A stretch of 37,702 nucleotides of DNA from Actinomycetota bacterium (GTDB lineage Bacteria; Actinomycetota; Acidimicrobiia; Acidimicrobiales; Microtrichaceae). Made by a program: the position numbers and the translations under genes. This document shows positions 9,521-18,245 of the stretch, piece after piece (position 1 is the first letter of the stretch; each line of letters starts with the position of its first letter). The DNA lies in the NCBI GenBank assembly GCA_009701845.1, contig WLJI01000006.1, positions 1-37,702 on the forward strand, given 5' to 3'. The notes beneath the pieces were generated by a model. That model did no database searches, had not been told where the DNA came from, and worked only from the letters and a program-made list of their open reading frames with translations.

Positions 9521-10165
9521 CTAGAGGTTCTGGTTTCTTCCCAGACGATCAGACCCGGCGTCGACTCCCGGCAACTGATTCGCAAAGCTGCCTACCTTTT
9601 TCGCTGCAAGCTCCGAAACAACTGTTTCAACCTCTGCCCACGTACTTGCCCTGAGTCCGTCTAGGTGCCGATTGTAGGGTTGATCAAAAACAATCACCGT
9701 GTTACCGCGGGCGCGTAGCGCCTCAACATTGTGGGGCGCGTCTTCTACATATGCGTCAGCCTCAATCTCTGGTTTCCGGCCCAAGAAACAGATATCTCGG
9801 TACGGGATGCTATGAGTGTCGAGCCAGTCGACAGTGTCTGAGACAATCAGCGCATGACCCCAGTTGGTGACAAGGCGATGGGTGACAATGCGTATCCACA
9901 CACCGGCATCAGACATGCGCCAGAGTGCATCAGACACACCATCGATAGCGGGCATATTTCGAAACATGCGATGGTCCTGCACAGAGGTTCTGTGCAGTTC
10001 TAAAAAAGACTCGCGATCGAGGCCCCACTCGGCAAAATCCCAACTCACTTCTGTGGTGAGCGATTCGAGTTGAACATCCCATTCCATAGCCGCAATTCGA
10101 CGAAACGCCGTGGTGTAATCAGCGCAGACTCCGTCAAGATCCACGCCAATAACAAACTCGTTCAT
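9521..10165 (-). CDS. HAD-superfamily 5'(3')-deoxyribonucleotidase-like phosphatase (NT5C type)
   Basis: Predicted cytosolic phosphatase of 214 residues. HAD motif I is VDLDGV (8-13), with nucleophile Asp9 and acid/base Asp11. Motif II is VTHR (Thr95). A Lys near 131 and the acidic motif ADAYVEDAPHN (136-146) complete the active site. The layout fits the NT5C/5' nucleotidase family (PF06941), whose members dephosphorylate nucleoside monophosphates. The substrate is unproven, and other small phosphate esters are possible. The start ATG forms an ATGA overlap with the GT4 gene upstream, and AAAGGA lies just before it, so the pair is an operon. The gene converges on the GT2 gene with only 18 bp between the stops. 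Confidence 0.88.
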   Translation of the reverse strand: MNEFVIGVDLDGVCADYTTAFRRIAAMEWDVQLESLTTEVSWDFAEWGLDRESFLELHRTSVQDHRMFRNMPAIDGVSDALWRMSDAGVWIRIVTHRLVTNWGHALIVSDTVDWLDTHSIPYRDICFLGRKPEIEADAYVEDAPHNVEALRARGNTVIVFDQPYNRHLDGLRASTWAEVETVVSELAAKKVGSFANQLPGVDAGSDRLGRNQNL

Positions 10166-11355
10166 GGTTTCCTTTTGCGGTTCTTCGTTCGACTCTGAGC
10201 GTCCGCAGCAAGTACTTCAAAGTTGGCAATTGCAGCATGTTCCCAAGTGAGTTCAGCGGCCCGATCTAGGGCACCCTGTTGAAGTTTGCTGCGTAATTCA
10301 GTGTTCGTCAGCACAGACGTCATGATCTGAATCAGCTCGTCATCAGTTGTTGCTAGTAGGCCGCTTCGGCCAACGTCTACTGCGTCAGCGTGACCCGAAA
10401 TATTGGTAGCCACTGTTGGGGTTCCACATGCTGCGGCCTCGGTCAGAGTCATGCCCCATCCCTCTCGAATCGATGCAGAAGCTGCGACCCATGCCCGTCG
10501 GTACAGCGAGCGAAGCTCCTCGTCTGAGACACGCCCAGCTAGTTGTACCCAGTCTTGGGCGTGGTACTCAGCAATGGTTGAGAGAATTAAGTCCCGCTCG
10601 AAGCCCTCCCCAACAATGACAAGCTCTAGATCGGGAACATTCTTGCGAACTCCGGCCATGATACGAATCAGCCTTGGGAAATCTTTTACCGGAGCGAGTC
10701 GGCCAACGGCCACTGCAAGGGGAGTCGCAGAGCGGGTTTCGCCTGGCGTAAAAAATGGGTCCACTCCGGGAGTGATAACGCTCACCCGGTCGGCATCAAA
10801 GCCAAGTTCTTCAACAAGTTCCTTCTTTGAAGAAGGAGACAGCGTCACGATTGGTTGATGTCTGTAAAACGGTGGAGCGATCTTCTCTTCGATTGCAACG
10901 CCCACCTTTGCCACTGGCCCTGGCAACGTCATTGCCCACATCGGACCATGCACATGGTGCAGCCAGATGGCTCGCGGCCCACGCCACCAGATGGGTGAAC
11001 CGAACGGCATGCCGTTCCAGATTTCAATGAGACCATCACACGGGCCGAGCTTGCCCGTGATCTCGGCTAGAGCAGATCTTGGAAATACCCCATATCGGCC
11101 AGCTTTGCGAGACACCGTGTAGCCATCGCGGACAGTACTGCTGGGCTGGCCCACAGCGGCCGAGGTACGCATTGTGACCTGAACACCGCTTTGGGCCCAG
11201 ATAGAGGCGATGTTGTGCGCGTGAACCTCTGATCCGCCGGCCTCATCGTCGTCAAGGTCACGCCAACCCAACATATGAACGTGTTCTAGTCCGGCTGATT
11301 CGGCCAACTCCGATATTGCCTTGATTGTTGCGTCGCTTGCGACCGGAGTCTGCAC
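10162..11355 (-). CDS. GT4 family glycosyltransferase
   Basis: GT-B-fold retaining glycosyltransferase of 397 residues. The N-terminal domain carries the acceptor-side motif EAGGSEVHAHNI (38-49). The C-terminal domain has VGRLAPVKDFPRLI and the EX7E-type donor motif EGWGMTLTEAAACGTP (near residue 300), which binds the nucleotide-sugar phosphates. No transmembrane helix is seen, so it is cytoplasmic or membrane-peripheral and probably extends a lipid-linked glycan. The start is GTG at 11355 with GGAG 9 nt upstream. It heads a two-gene operon with the NT5C-like phosphatase and diverges from the methyltransferase gene at 11467. Donor sugar cannot be assigned. Confidence 0.93.
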   Translation of the reverse strand: MQTPVASDATIKAISELAESAGLEHVHMLGWRDLDDDEAGGSEVHAHNIASIWAQSGVQVTMRTSAAVGQPSSTVRDGYTVSRKAGRYGVFPRSALAEITGKLGPCDGLIEIWNGMPFGSPIWWRGPRAIWLHHVHGPMWAMTLPGPVAKVGVAIEEKIAPPFYRHQPIVTLSPSSKKELVEELGFDADRVSVITPGVDPFFTPGETRSATPLAVAVGRLAPVKDFPRLIRIMAGVRKNVPDLELVIVGEGFERDLILSTIAEYHAQDWVQLAGRVSDEELRSLYRRAWVAASASIREGWGMTLTEAAACGTPTVATNISGHADAVDVGRSGLLATTDDELIQIMTSVLTNTELRSKLQQGALDRAAELTWEHAAIANFEVLAADAQSRTKNRKRKP

Positions 11356-11466
11356 GAGTTGGATCTCCAGAGGCTGACTGTGGCCAGCAGAAGTGCAGGC
11401 TCACGAGAGGAACTGATGTTGGCACCTAGACTATCGCCCGGTCACTAGTAGACATGCGGAGGACCT

Positions 11467-12249
11467 TTGAAGCTCACCGGAGAACGGCCCATGGAAGGCC
11501 AAACACCAGACTCGTTGTTGGCGTTACACGCCGCAGGGTACCGAGAGGTACGCGCACGGGTGGGGTCGGGGCGAATGTTGGACCTTGGCTGCGGCCTAGC
11601 TGATGGCACCGTCGGGTTTGCCGCAGAGGATCGCATGCTCATCGGCGTGGACTACGACCAAGAGACTGCGGCAAGCGCAGTGAAGCTCCACCCCGATGTT
11701 GACCTGCGTACGGTCTGTAGCGATGGCGCAAAGCTCCCCCTGCGAACGGGCTCTTTTGATGATGTGTGTTCCTCGCATCTGATAGAGCACTTTGTCGAGC
11801 CCGAGTTCCACGTGGCGGAAGTAGCGAGAGTTCTCTCTGATGACGGTCGCGCATTCTTCTTGACCCCCAACGAGCCCGCCGACTTCGAGAACCCGTATCA
11901 CGTGTACCTCTTCACTCCAGAAGACCTTGAAGCCATGCTGAGTCGGCATTTCAACACCGTCACCGTCATGGGCCTTGATGCAACACCAGAGGTAAAGGCC
12001 GACTTCGAGAAGCGTCGAGCTATGGCAAATAAACTTCTGCGCCTCGATCCGTTCGGTATACGTCATAAATTGCCACGATCGGCTTTTGTTTGGTTGCATG
12101 CAACGGGTCGGCGAGTGGCCTACCGCTTTACGAATACTGAGCAAGTAGGTGGGCAATCAGGCATCACCGATGCCGAGTTCTTTACCACCGAAGCCATCGA
12201 CGAATCCACGTTGGTGCTTATTGCTGTAGCCGAGCACCCAAAGCGCTAG
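11467..12249 (+). CDS. class I SAM-dependent methyltransferase
   Basis: Rossmann-fold methyltransferase of 260 residues. SAM motif I is MLDLGCGLADG (about 37-47), then an acidic residue in GVDYD, and the post-motif SSHLIEHFVEPE and VLSDDGRAFFLTPNEP of the UbiE/Methyltransf_11 group. TTG at 11467 is preferred, with GGAGGA immediately upstream, because the resulting N-terminus contains TGERPMEG, resembling a TGER-x3-G motif I know from related methyltransferases. ATG at 11491, with GGAGAA 6 nt upstream, is a strong alternative that removes that motif. Given glycan genes on both sides, a sugar or nucleotide-sugar O-methyltransferase is plausible but unproven. Its stop is 3 bp from the stop of the opposing aftD gene. 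Confidence 0.9.
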   Translation: MKLTGERPMEGQTPDSLLALHAAGYREVRARVGSGRMLDLGCGLADGTVGFAAEDRMLIGVDYDQETAASAVKLHPDVDLRTVCSDGAKLPLRTGSFDDVCSSHLIEHFVEPEFHVAEVARVLSDDGRAFFLTPNEPADFENPYHVYLFTPEDLEAMLSRHFNTVTVMGLDATPEVKADFEKRRAMANKLLRLDPFGIRHKLPRSAFVWLHATGRRVAYRFTNTEQVGGQSGITDAEFFTTEAIDESTLVLIAVAEHPKR

Positions 12250-12252
12250 AGC

Positions 12253-15200
12253 TCAATCCTCTGTGTAGCTCACATCCGACACAGGCTGTGGATTTTCCGC
12301 TGCAGACGCGTCTGTCGACTTCGTTCGAGTACCTGAGGTAGAGCGAAGCCCATCTACAGCTACGTCTACTGCGAGAAGCACTACTGCGAGCAGGCCCCAA
12401 CTATGGGTGGTTTCGAACCACTTTGCCCAGTCAAAGTCTAAGCGGTACCCGTTCAGCCCCTGCTTGAGCACGATAAAGGCGAAGGCAGCGCCGAGCACGC
12501 CGGCTGTTGCAAGGCGCAAGACGAACTGCCCTCGGCCCAGCAGCGAAGCAAGCAGTGTGAGAGCGGCTACAACGAGCGCGACCCACAGACCGGCAACGAA
12601 GAACGCCACCAGCGCGGCACCAAGCGTGGTTACTGCGGCGAGTTTCACACTGAGGGGTGGCCCGTCGGCATCAACGGGAGATCTGTAGAGCGGTGCCATC
12701 TCCCGGGCATCCTGAGTTGCGTCGTAGTTGTCATCGGGCTTCCTTCGGCCACCGCCGAAGAGGAGGAGAACGAGACAAGCAAGGACTCCTAGGGCTGACA
12801 ACGCGAGTCCGATCCAAACCAGTCGTTGAGGAGTCCAGACGATACGTACGGTCGCGTCCTCGCCAACCTTCGCGGGGTCAACTCGCCAGCCGTTTGCGTA
12901 GCCGTTGATCAGAGTTGGAGCTCCGAGGTCTGTGCCATCGGTTGTCCTCGCAGACCAGCCCGGCCCGTAGCTTTGCCCAAGCACTACCCAGTAGGGCCGC
13001 TTGGCCGACGTGGTTGCTACCTCGTACGTGTTGCGACCCTTGCGCTCGGTCGTCGATTCAGGCGGAGTTGGTCCTGCATCTGGCGGAGTCTGCAGGGTGT
13101 CAACGCCGGCGCCGCCTCCTGGAGAGGAGGACAGCATCATCATGTCAACATCAAAGCCTGTTGTCGCTCCGGGTGCTGTCTGTAGCAGTGTCTCGCCCGA
13201 GGGCAGTGCAAGGGGTTCGGCTTGGGGTTCGCAAGCCTGCAAGGTGAGCGAGGAACTAGACAGCGCTGCACCGACTGTGCCAACGACTTTGAGCGCAACG
13301 GCCTGATCTCCAACTGAAACAAGGTCTGTGCGGCAGGTGCCCGGCAGCTCAGCCTCGGGTGCAGGGGAGGCAACTATTGGCAGAGAAATCTCTGCGATTC
13401 CAACCGGCAGAACCGTTCGCGCGCCACCAAACCAGTCAGTCGAAGCTGCTTCGTGAACTGCATCGATAGCGATTCGAAAGCTCGTCCCAGTGATTGGTGC
13501 CGTTGTTGCTCCGAGTTGGCGAGTTGTTCCCCTAGATGCGCCGGCGCCAAGAGATGTACGGGGAAGGCTGATCTTGACTGGGGTAGCACCGTCTGCAGAG
13601 ATCGACAGTTCGGTTGGAATTGAATGCTTGCCGTCAGCAATGACTGCGAGTGACAACTCGTCGATGGTGACTGCCTGCGGGTAGGTGTATTGCACCCATT
13701 GCAGCGGTCCGTTCACTGGGGTTTGGTAGGCGGTGTTCACATCGCCGTCTACTGCCGTTGAGGCGCGAGAACCAGGATCATCCGGTAGGCGAGCGGATGA
13801 GGTTGCTGTGACTCCGCCTTGGGCGGCGTCGGGCAACCCGATGATCTGATCGACTCGTTCATCCGCAAGAGAAGCAGTCATACGAGCGCGCCCAAAGGGA
13901 GTAAATGCTCGAGGGGCAGGACCAGCGACAATGCGCCGCATAGTTGGCTCTTCATCGGCAGCAATCACATCGCCTGGGTTCGAGGCGCGGCGAGTGAACA
14001 CGTAGCTGAGCTGATGGTTGAGCGAATCTGTTCCTGCGGCTGCCAAAAGGTCAGTTGGGGGGCGAACTACTTCAGTAATTGGTCCGAGGCCCGGGATGAG
14101 GACCTCTGCAAAGCCAACCCCTGAGGTTCCACGATAGGTGGCCATCTCGCCACGGTCAGTTTGCGTGACTGTCAGGCGCAGATTTTTGAAGCTGCGCTTG
14201 GGGAAGTCAATTCGCTGACCTCCGCTCTGCCGTGAGGAGTCGTCAAGGGTGACCGAGATTGGGTTGCCACCGTCAAAGCTGAGGTCGAGCTCGGTGATAT
14301 AACGATTCGCTCCGCCTTGAACCTGAACCAGAGTGATGAAATCAGTAGTTGCTGCAGTGTCCAAGGAGACATCAAGGAACTCGTCTGCCGGGTCGGCGAA
14401 TGCGGCTACTCGCCACGCAGTACTTAGGTTCTGGTCAAATGCGTTCGCTGCCCGGTCACCAGCGGTATAGGTCACCCCGTTGCCGTAGGTGGATGCTGCA
14501 ACGGTTGCACCGCCGCGTTGCTCAACCACTGTGCGCTGCGCATCGCCCTGATCAGGGAAAACTTCAAGGCGGTTATCGGTGTTGTCCTTCACGAGTGGCA
14601 CTTCACCGGCACGCTCGGTATACCCGTCGTTATCTCGCACTGCGCCCCATCGCCGCGCTTGCTTTCTATTGGTGTCAGTGATGACGAGCTCCGAAGCTGG
14701 CTCGGCGATCTCTTGTTGGAGCGCAGCTTCATCGGTTGCATAGGAGGCCGAATACAGGATCGGGCGGTCAACCTGAAGCCCCCCAGAAGCTGCAAAATTG
14801 ACGAGGCCAGCAGCATTTCCTGCAAGTAGCGTTGGGCTGTCAGCCTGCACTGTTCGCAAAATGGGGCGAGAATCCTCTACTCGAAACAACGTAACGGGCG
14901 CAGGATCGGGCAAGTTGCTAGGCGTGTTGAATTCGAGTTCGTCATCTAGCGGTAGTTCACTTGTAGGCGTGTTGGGTGCCACCTTGCCGAACTGGGCAAA
15001 GGGGTCGATGCCAGGGGCATCTTTGAGTTGTTGATAGGTGACGCGAGGCCGCGGAGTGCGAAACCGCTCCTGCTGCAGGTCGGCCCTCAGCAAAATGTCG
15101 CCAACACCAAGGAGGCGAGCTAGCGGAGCGATTGCCGTTGGTTCGACGCGACCCGACTGAAACGGCAAATCAAAATCATTCAAGAAATTTGCTGAAGCGG

Positions 15201-16692
15201 GGGATCCGTAGGGGATCAACTCGCGGGCGGCGTACTCTCTATCAGTCAGCCCTGGTGTAATTGGGTCGACGGTGTTGCCCCAGCGGTACGAGGCAAAGTC
15301 GGTTCCTGGAACCTCGAGCACTCGAGTATCTCGATCCCCAGCATCGAGCGCATCTGCGGCCTCTTGCCAATACTCGGGCACCTGCTCGCTGCGCTTCAGG
15401 TTGCGATCAACCATCTGCCCCAAGAAGAGCGGAAGCTGGTTTAAGCAAATCAGCAGAAGCAGCAGGCCTGCTGCAAAGCGATGCCACTTCGGTCTCCAAG
15501 AACTCAGTGCAGCAATTCCGGCACCAAGAAATACCGAGAGCCCAAGGGCGATCAGCGGAACCGCTCGTGGTGTCGACCGGAACGACAGCCCAAGATCGCC
15601 CTGCGTAAACGCTTTGAAGATTCCGCCGTAGGGCGACGGGGAGTCCCATGGGTGAGATCCAACTCCAATGACAAGGCCAACGAGTACAACCGAAGCAAAG
15701 AAGATGCGGTGCCGGAAGCGGGTCAGTAGTGCTGAAGCGACAGCAAGAAGCGGGATCAGAAAAGAGAGGGCTATCAGCAGTGGTGATTCGATATAGGCCC
15801 GTGATGCCTGAGTCCAAGCTCCGAGACCGTCGGTACCGTAGAAAAACCAGTACCCCAAACCTCGGAGTAGTTCCGGTGCAAGCGCTGCGTTCGCAACCGT
15901 CTCATAGGTCTCGGTGTAGCGAAGAATTGGAATGCCATGCGCTCCCTGCGTCATGAGTCCGACCATCCACCAGACAGAGGTGATGACTGTCAGTAAGGTG
16001 ATTTTGCCTGCAGTCTTCAGCGCTCGAACAAAACTGACCTCTCGCTCGATGAAGGTGGCATAGACAAACCACATCATGGGAGCAACCATGACCAGCAAGA
16101 GTGAGGTGGCATTCACCCCACCTACTGTGAGCGTTACAAGTGCGAACAGTGCAGGCGTGCGCCAGTCGCTTCGGCGTAGTGACCGCGCCGCAAGCCCAAT
16201 CAGCCACGGCAGCCCAGCAAAGGGCAACAGAATCACAGAGATTCTCGCCCCGTAGTTGATCAGGTAGGGACTGAGCGCATACGCGAACGACGCAACGGTG
16301 ACCCCAGCGGAACGCCAGCGCAACTCTTTGAGCATGAATCGCATGCCAAGGCCAGCAAACAAAATGATCGAACCCAGCCAGATGCGCTGCGCCACCCAAT
16401 CGGGCAGCCCAAGAGCTTGCATAACGAAGTAGTACGGCCCCATCGGCCAGAGGTAGCCGATGTTTTGGTGTGTCACCGTGCCTAGGCCGATGTTGGGGTC
16501 CCACATATATGGCGCACGAGAGAGCAGTCGTCCCGGGTTGAGATACAAGTAGGTCTTGGTGTCGGCACCGACCATGCCGGGCTTGGTGAGCAACAAGGGG
16601 ATGTAGCTCACTAGGGCGAGCAGGATTACCCCAACGGGAACCTTGCGGCTAGGAATCCAACTGCGTCTGCGGTTCATTGAAACATCAGTCAT
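12253..16692 (-). CDS. aftD: AftD-like alpha-(1->3)-arabinofuranosyltransferase (DUF3367)
   Basis: Very large polytopic GT-C glycosyltransferase of 1,479 residues, comparable with mycobacterial AftD (about 1,400), which adds arabinofuranose from decaprenyl-phospho-arabinose to cell-wall arabinan. A first membrane helix (about 20-36) leads into the first external loop, KPGMVGADTKTYLYL, with candidate catalytic Asp44. The family-typical LNPGRLL and WDPNIGLGTVTHQNIGY follow. About a dozen helices run to about residue 430, then a long extracytoplasmic region. That region has two F5/8-type-C (discoidin) carbohydrate-binding-like modules near 745-870 (FDQNLSTAW) and 965-1120 (VDGDVNTAY). Four or so C-terminal helices lie after about 1288. 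ATG at 16692 has no clear Shine-Dalgarno; TATTCT at 16710-16705 would give a near-leaderless message. Acceptor and exact linkage are inferred from the family only. Confidence 0.93.
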   Translation of the reverse strand: MTDVSMNRRRSWIPSRKVPVGVILLALVSYIPLLLTKPGMVGADTKTYLYLNPGRLLSRAPYMWDPNIGLGTVTHQNIGYLWPMGPYYFVMQALGLPDWVAQRIWLGSIILFAGLGMRFMLKELRWRSAGVTVASFAYALSPYLINYGARISVILLPFAGLPWLIGLAARSLRRSDWRTPALFALVTLTVGGVNATSLLLVMVAPMMWFVYATFIEREVSFVRALKTAGKITLLTVITSVWWMVGLMTQGAHGIPILRYTETYETVANAALAPELLRGLGYWFFYGTDGLGAWTQASRAYIESPLLIALSFLIPLLAVASALLTRFRHRIFFASVVLVGLVIGVGSHPWDSPSPYGGIFKAFTQGDLGLSFRSTPRAVPLIALGLSVFLGAGIAALSSWRPKWHRFAAGLLLLLICLNQLPLFLGQMVDRNLKRSEQVPEYWQEAADALDAGDRDTRVLEVPGTDFASYRWGNTVDPITPGLTDREYAARELIPYGSPASANFLNDFDLPFQSGRVEPTAIAPLARLLGVGDILLRADLQQERFRTPRPRVTYQQLKDAPGIDPFAQFGKVAPNTPTSELPLDDELEFNTPSNLPDPAPVTLFRVEDSRPILRTVQADSPTLLAGNAAGLVNFAASGGLQVDRPILYSASYATDEAALQQEIAEPASELVITDTNRKQARRWGAVRDNDGYTERAGEVPLVKDNTDNRLEVFPDQGDAQRTVVEQRGGATVAASTYGNGVTYTAGDRAANAFDQNLSTAWRVAAFADPADEFLDVSLDTAATTDFITLVQVQGGANRYITELDLSFDGGNPISVTLDDSSRQSGGQRIDFPKRSFKNLRLTVTQTDRGEMATYRGTSGVGFAEVLIPGLGPITEVVRPPTDLLAAAGTDSLNHQLSYVFTRRASNPGDVIAADEEPTMRRIVAGPAPRAFTPFGRARMTASLADERVDQIIGLPDAAQGGVTATSSARLPDDPGSRASTAVDGDVNTAYQTPVNGPLQWVQYTYPQAVTIDELSLAVIADGKHSIPTELSISADGATPVKISLPRTSLGAGASRGTTRQLGATTAPITGTSFRIAIDAVHEAASTDWFGGARTVLPVGIAEISLPIVASPAPEAELPGTCRTDLVSVGDQAVALKVVGTVGAALSSSSLTLQACEPQAEPLALPSGETLLQTAPGATTGFDVDMMMLSSSPGGGAGVDTLQTPPDAGPTPPESTTERKGRNTYEVATTSAKRPYWVVLGQSYGPGWSARTTDGTDLGAPTLINGYANGWRVDPAKVGEDATVRIVWTPQRLVWIGLALSALGVLACLVLLLFGGGRRKPDDNYDATQDAREMAPLYRSPVDADGPPLSVKLAAVTTLGAALVAFFVAGLWVALVVAALTLLASLLGRGQFVLRLATAGVLGAAFAFIVLKQGLNGYRLDFDWAKWFETTHSWGLLAVVLLAVDVAVDGLRSTSGTRTKSTDASAAENPQPVSDVSYTED

Positions 16693-16751
16693 GGTCGGAT
16701 CAAGAGAATACCTGTACTCACCCGTTACCCGTGGTCTGCTTCATCAGCAAC

Positions 16752-16757
16752 TAACCT
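16752..16757 (+). promoter_or_regulatory. -10-like TAACCT placed for leaderless transcription of the 16764 gene
   Basis: TAACCT is followed by a 6-nt spacer (GCCTCT) and then the GTG start at 16764. No ribosome-binding site is present. The geometry puts the transcription start at the start codon, as in actinobacterial leaderless genes. No good -35 box is visible. Confidence 0.4.
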
Positions 16758-16763
16758 GCCTCT

Positions 16764-18245
16764 GTGCATTCGGCTACAAGCGGTAGTGCTGTTTCCCTCT
16801 CGGAGGTAGTCGAAGGATCAGATCATGTAGCAGCCTCTTCGGGGGGCAGACTGAGTGAGACCCGAGCGGCCGTCATGGTTGGGGCCTTCGCTGCTGCAGT
16901 GCGTGCCATCTGGGTGATCTTGGCTTCGCGTGCTCCGGTTGGCCTGTCTGACCCCTATGTGTACTTGCAGGCAGCGGCCTCGCTCGCCGGTGGCAGGGGC
17001 TACACATCTTTATTGGGTCGCCCTACTGCGTACTACCCGCCCGGTTACCCACTGTTTCTGGCGGGAGTTCAAAAGGCGGCTGAACTGGTGGGTCAGCAGT
17101 CTCGGCTCATTGTCATTCTTGGGCTTGCCCAAGCAGTTCTTGGTGGAGTTGGCGCTGCCGCACTTGTGATCGCTGGGTGTCGACTTCGGCCAGGCATACG
17201 GCTGGGGATTCTGGCGGGGATGATCTTTGCCCTGTGGCCCAATCTCATTATTCATTCAGGCCTAGTGCTTTCCGAATCGCTCTTCTTGTGTTGTTTTTGT
17301 GTCTTTCTCGCTGCGCTTTTCACATGGACGCTCAGCCTTCAATCCCAGCAGCCCCGCCACCAAGGTGCAGTTCTTGCAGTTCTTCTTCTGGCCACGGCCG
17401 CATGCACGCTGGTGCGACCTCAGTCAATGGCGGTGATCCTTCCGGCTGCGGCAGTTGCCTGGCTGATGAGCGGCCTTGGCTGGCGTTTCGCCCTGCGCTG
17501 CTCGGGGCTACTCCTAGTCGGAATGTTGATTGCAATCCTGCCGTGGACGCTGCGCAACGCTGTGGTGATGAATGAGTTTGTTCCAATGTCGACCAATACC
17601 GGAGACAACTTCTGTATTGGGTTTCATCAGGGTGCAACCGGCGGGTTCAGTATTTCCCCGGAATGCGCAACCGAGGGCAATTATACCGACGGCCCCAAAG
17701 TGGAAGTGGAGCGTGACGCTGAGCTGAGAACGCGAACTATGAGCTGGATTGTCGCTCACCCCGGTGAGATTCCTGAGCTGAGTTACAAAAAGTTGCGTAT
17801 CACGTTGAGCCACGACGCAGATGCGGTGTTTGCTTGGGAGTCCTACGGCGCAGATGCTCACCTGTCTTCGGGGCAGCGCTCACTTCTGAATTGGATCTGC
17901 AATGTCTATTACTGGATTGTGGGGATGCTTGGGCTAGCAGGAGTAGTCCTTGTGCTTCGTGCATGGTGGGCAGATCGGAACTCGCACGAGCGCTCTGCTC
18001 AGGCCAGCAGTGCGCTTCTACTAGTGACTTCCTGTGTTTTTGGTGTGCTCTTGCCGGTACTTTTCTTTGGCCACGAGCGATTCAAGATCCCGATCCTTCC
18101 TTGTGTGGCGTTGCTTGCAGCCCTAGCTATTCATTCTCTGCTGCGACCGGGCAGCAGAAGTAGTGAAGCCGTGTCTACAGATTCGACGAGTTTCGCTGAT
18201 ACTGATACTGAAGCTGGTGCCGAGCAAGAGGTGACGAGTGACTGA
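16764..18245 (+). CDS. GT-C superfamily membrane glycosyltransferase (GT39/ArnT-like)
   Basis: Polytopic membrane protein of 493 residues with about 10-11 predicted helices. After the first helix, the external loop has LSDPYVYLQAAASLAGG (61-77), with candidate catalytic Asp63. Then YYPPGYPLFLAG (90-101) matches the Y-P-P-G-x-P signature of PMT_2/GT39-like enzymes that use polyprenyl-phosphate sugars. LVRPQSM and PWTLRNAVVMNEFVPMST are further markers, the latter opening a Cys-containing external loop. It shares this architecture with the protein at 23250-24635 and is probably a paralogue. GTG at 16764 fits a leaderless start. It overlaps the next gene by 8 bp. Sugar and acceptor are unknown. 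Confidence 0.88.
   Translation: MHSATSGSAVSLSEVVEGSDHVAASSGGRLSETRAAVMVGAFAAAVRAIWVILASRAPVGLSDPYVYLQAAASLAGGRGYTSLLGRPTAYYPPGYPLFLAGVQKAAELVGQQSRLIVILGLAQAVLGGVGAAALVIAGCRLRPGIRLGILAGMIFALWPNLIIHSGLVLSESLFLCCFCVFLAALFTWTLSLQSQQPRHQGAVLAVLLLATAACTLVRPQSMAVILPAAAVAWLMSGLGWRFALRCSGLLLVGMLIAILPWTLRNAVVMNEFVPMSTNTGDNFCIGFHQGATGGFSISPECATEGNYTDGPKVEVERDAELRTRTMSWIVAHPGEIPELSYKKLRITLSHDADAVFAWESYGADAHLSSGQRSLLNWICNVYYWIVGMLGLAGVVLVLRAWWADRNSHERSAQASSALLLVTSCVFGVLLPVLFFGHERFKIPILPCVALLAALAIHSLLRPGSRSSEAVSTDSTSFADTDTEAGAEQEVTSD

Noticed and set aside
11378-11386. CTGTGGCCA in the divergent region before the methyltransferase, matching one arm of the gltB inverted repeat
   Set aside because: Only a 9-base single match without its partner box; expected by chance about once in a few windows of this size.
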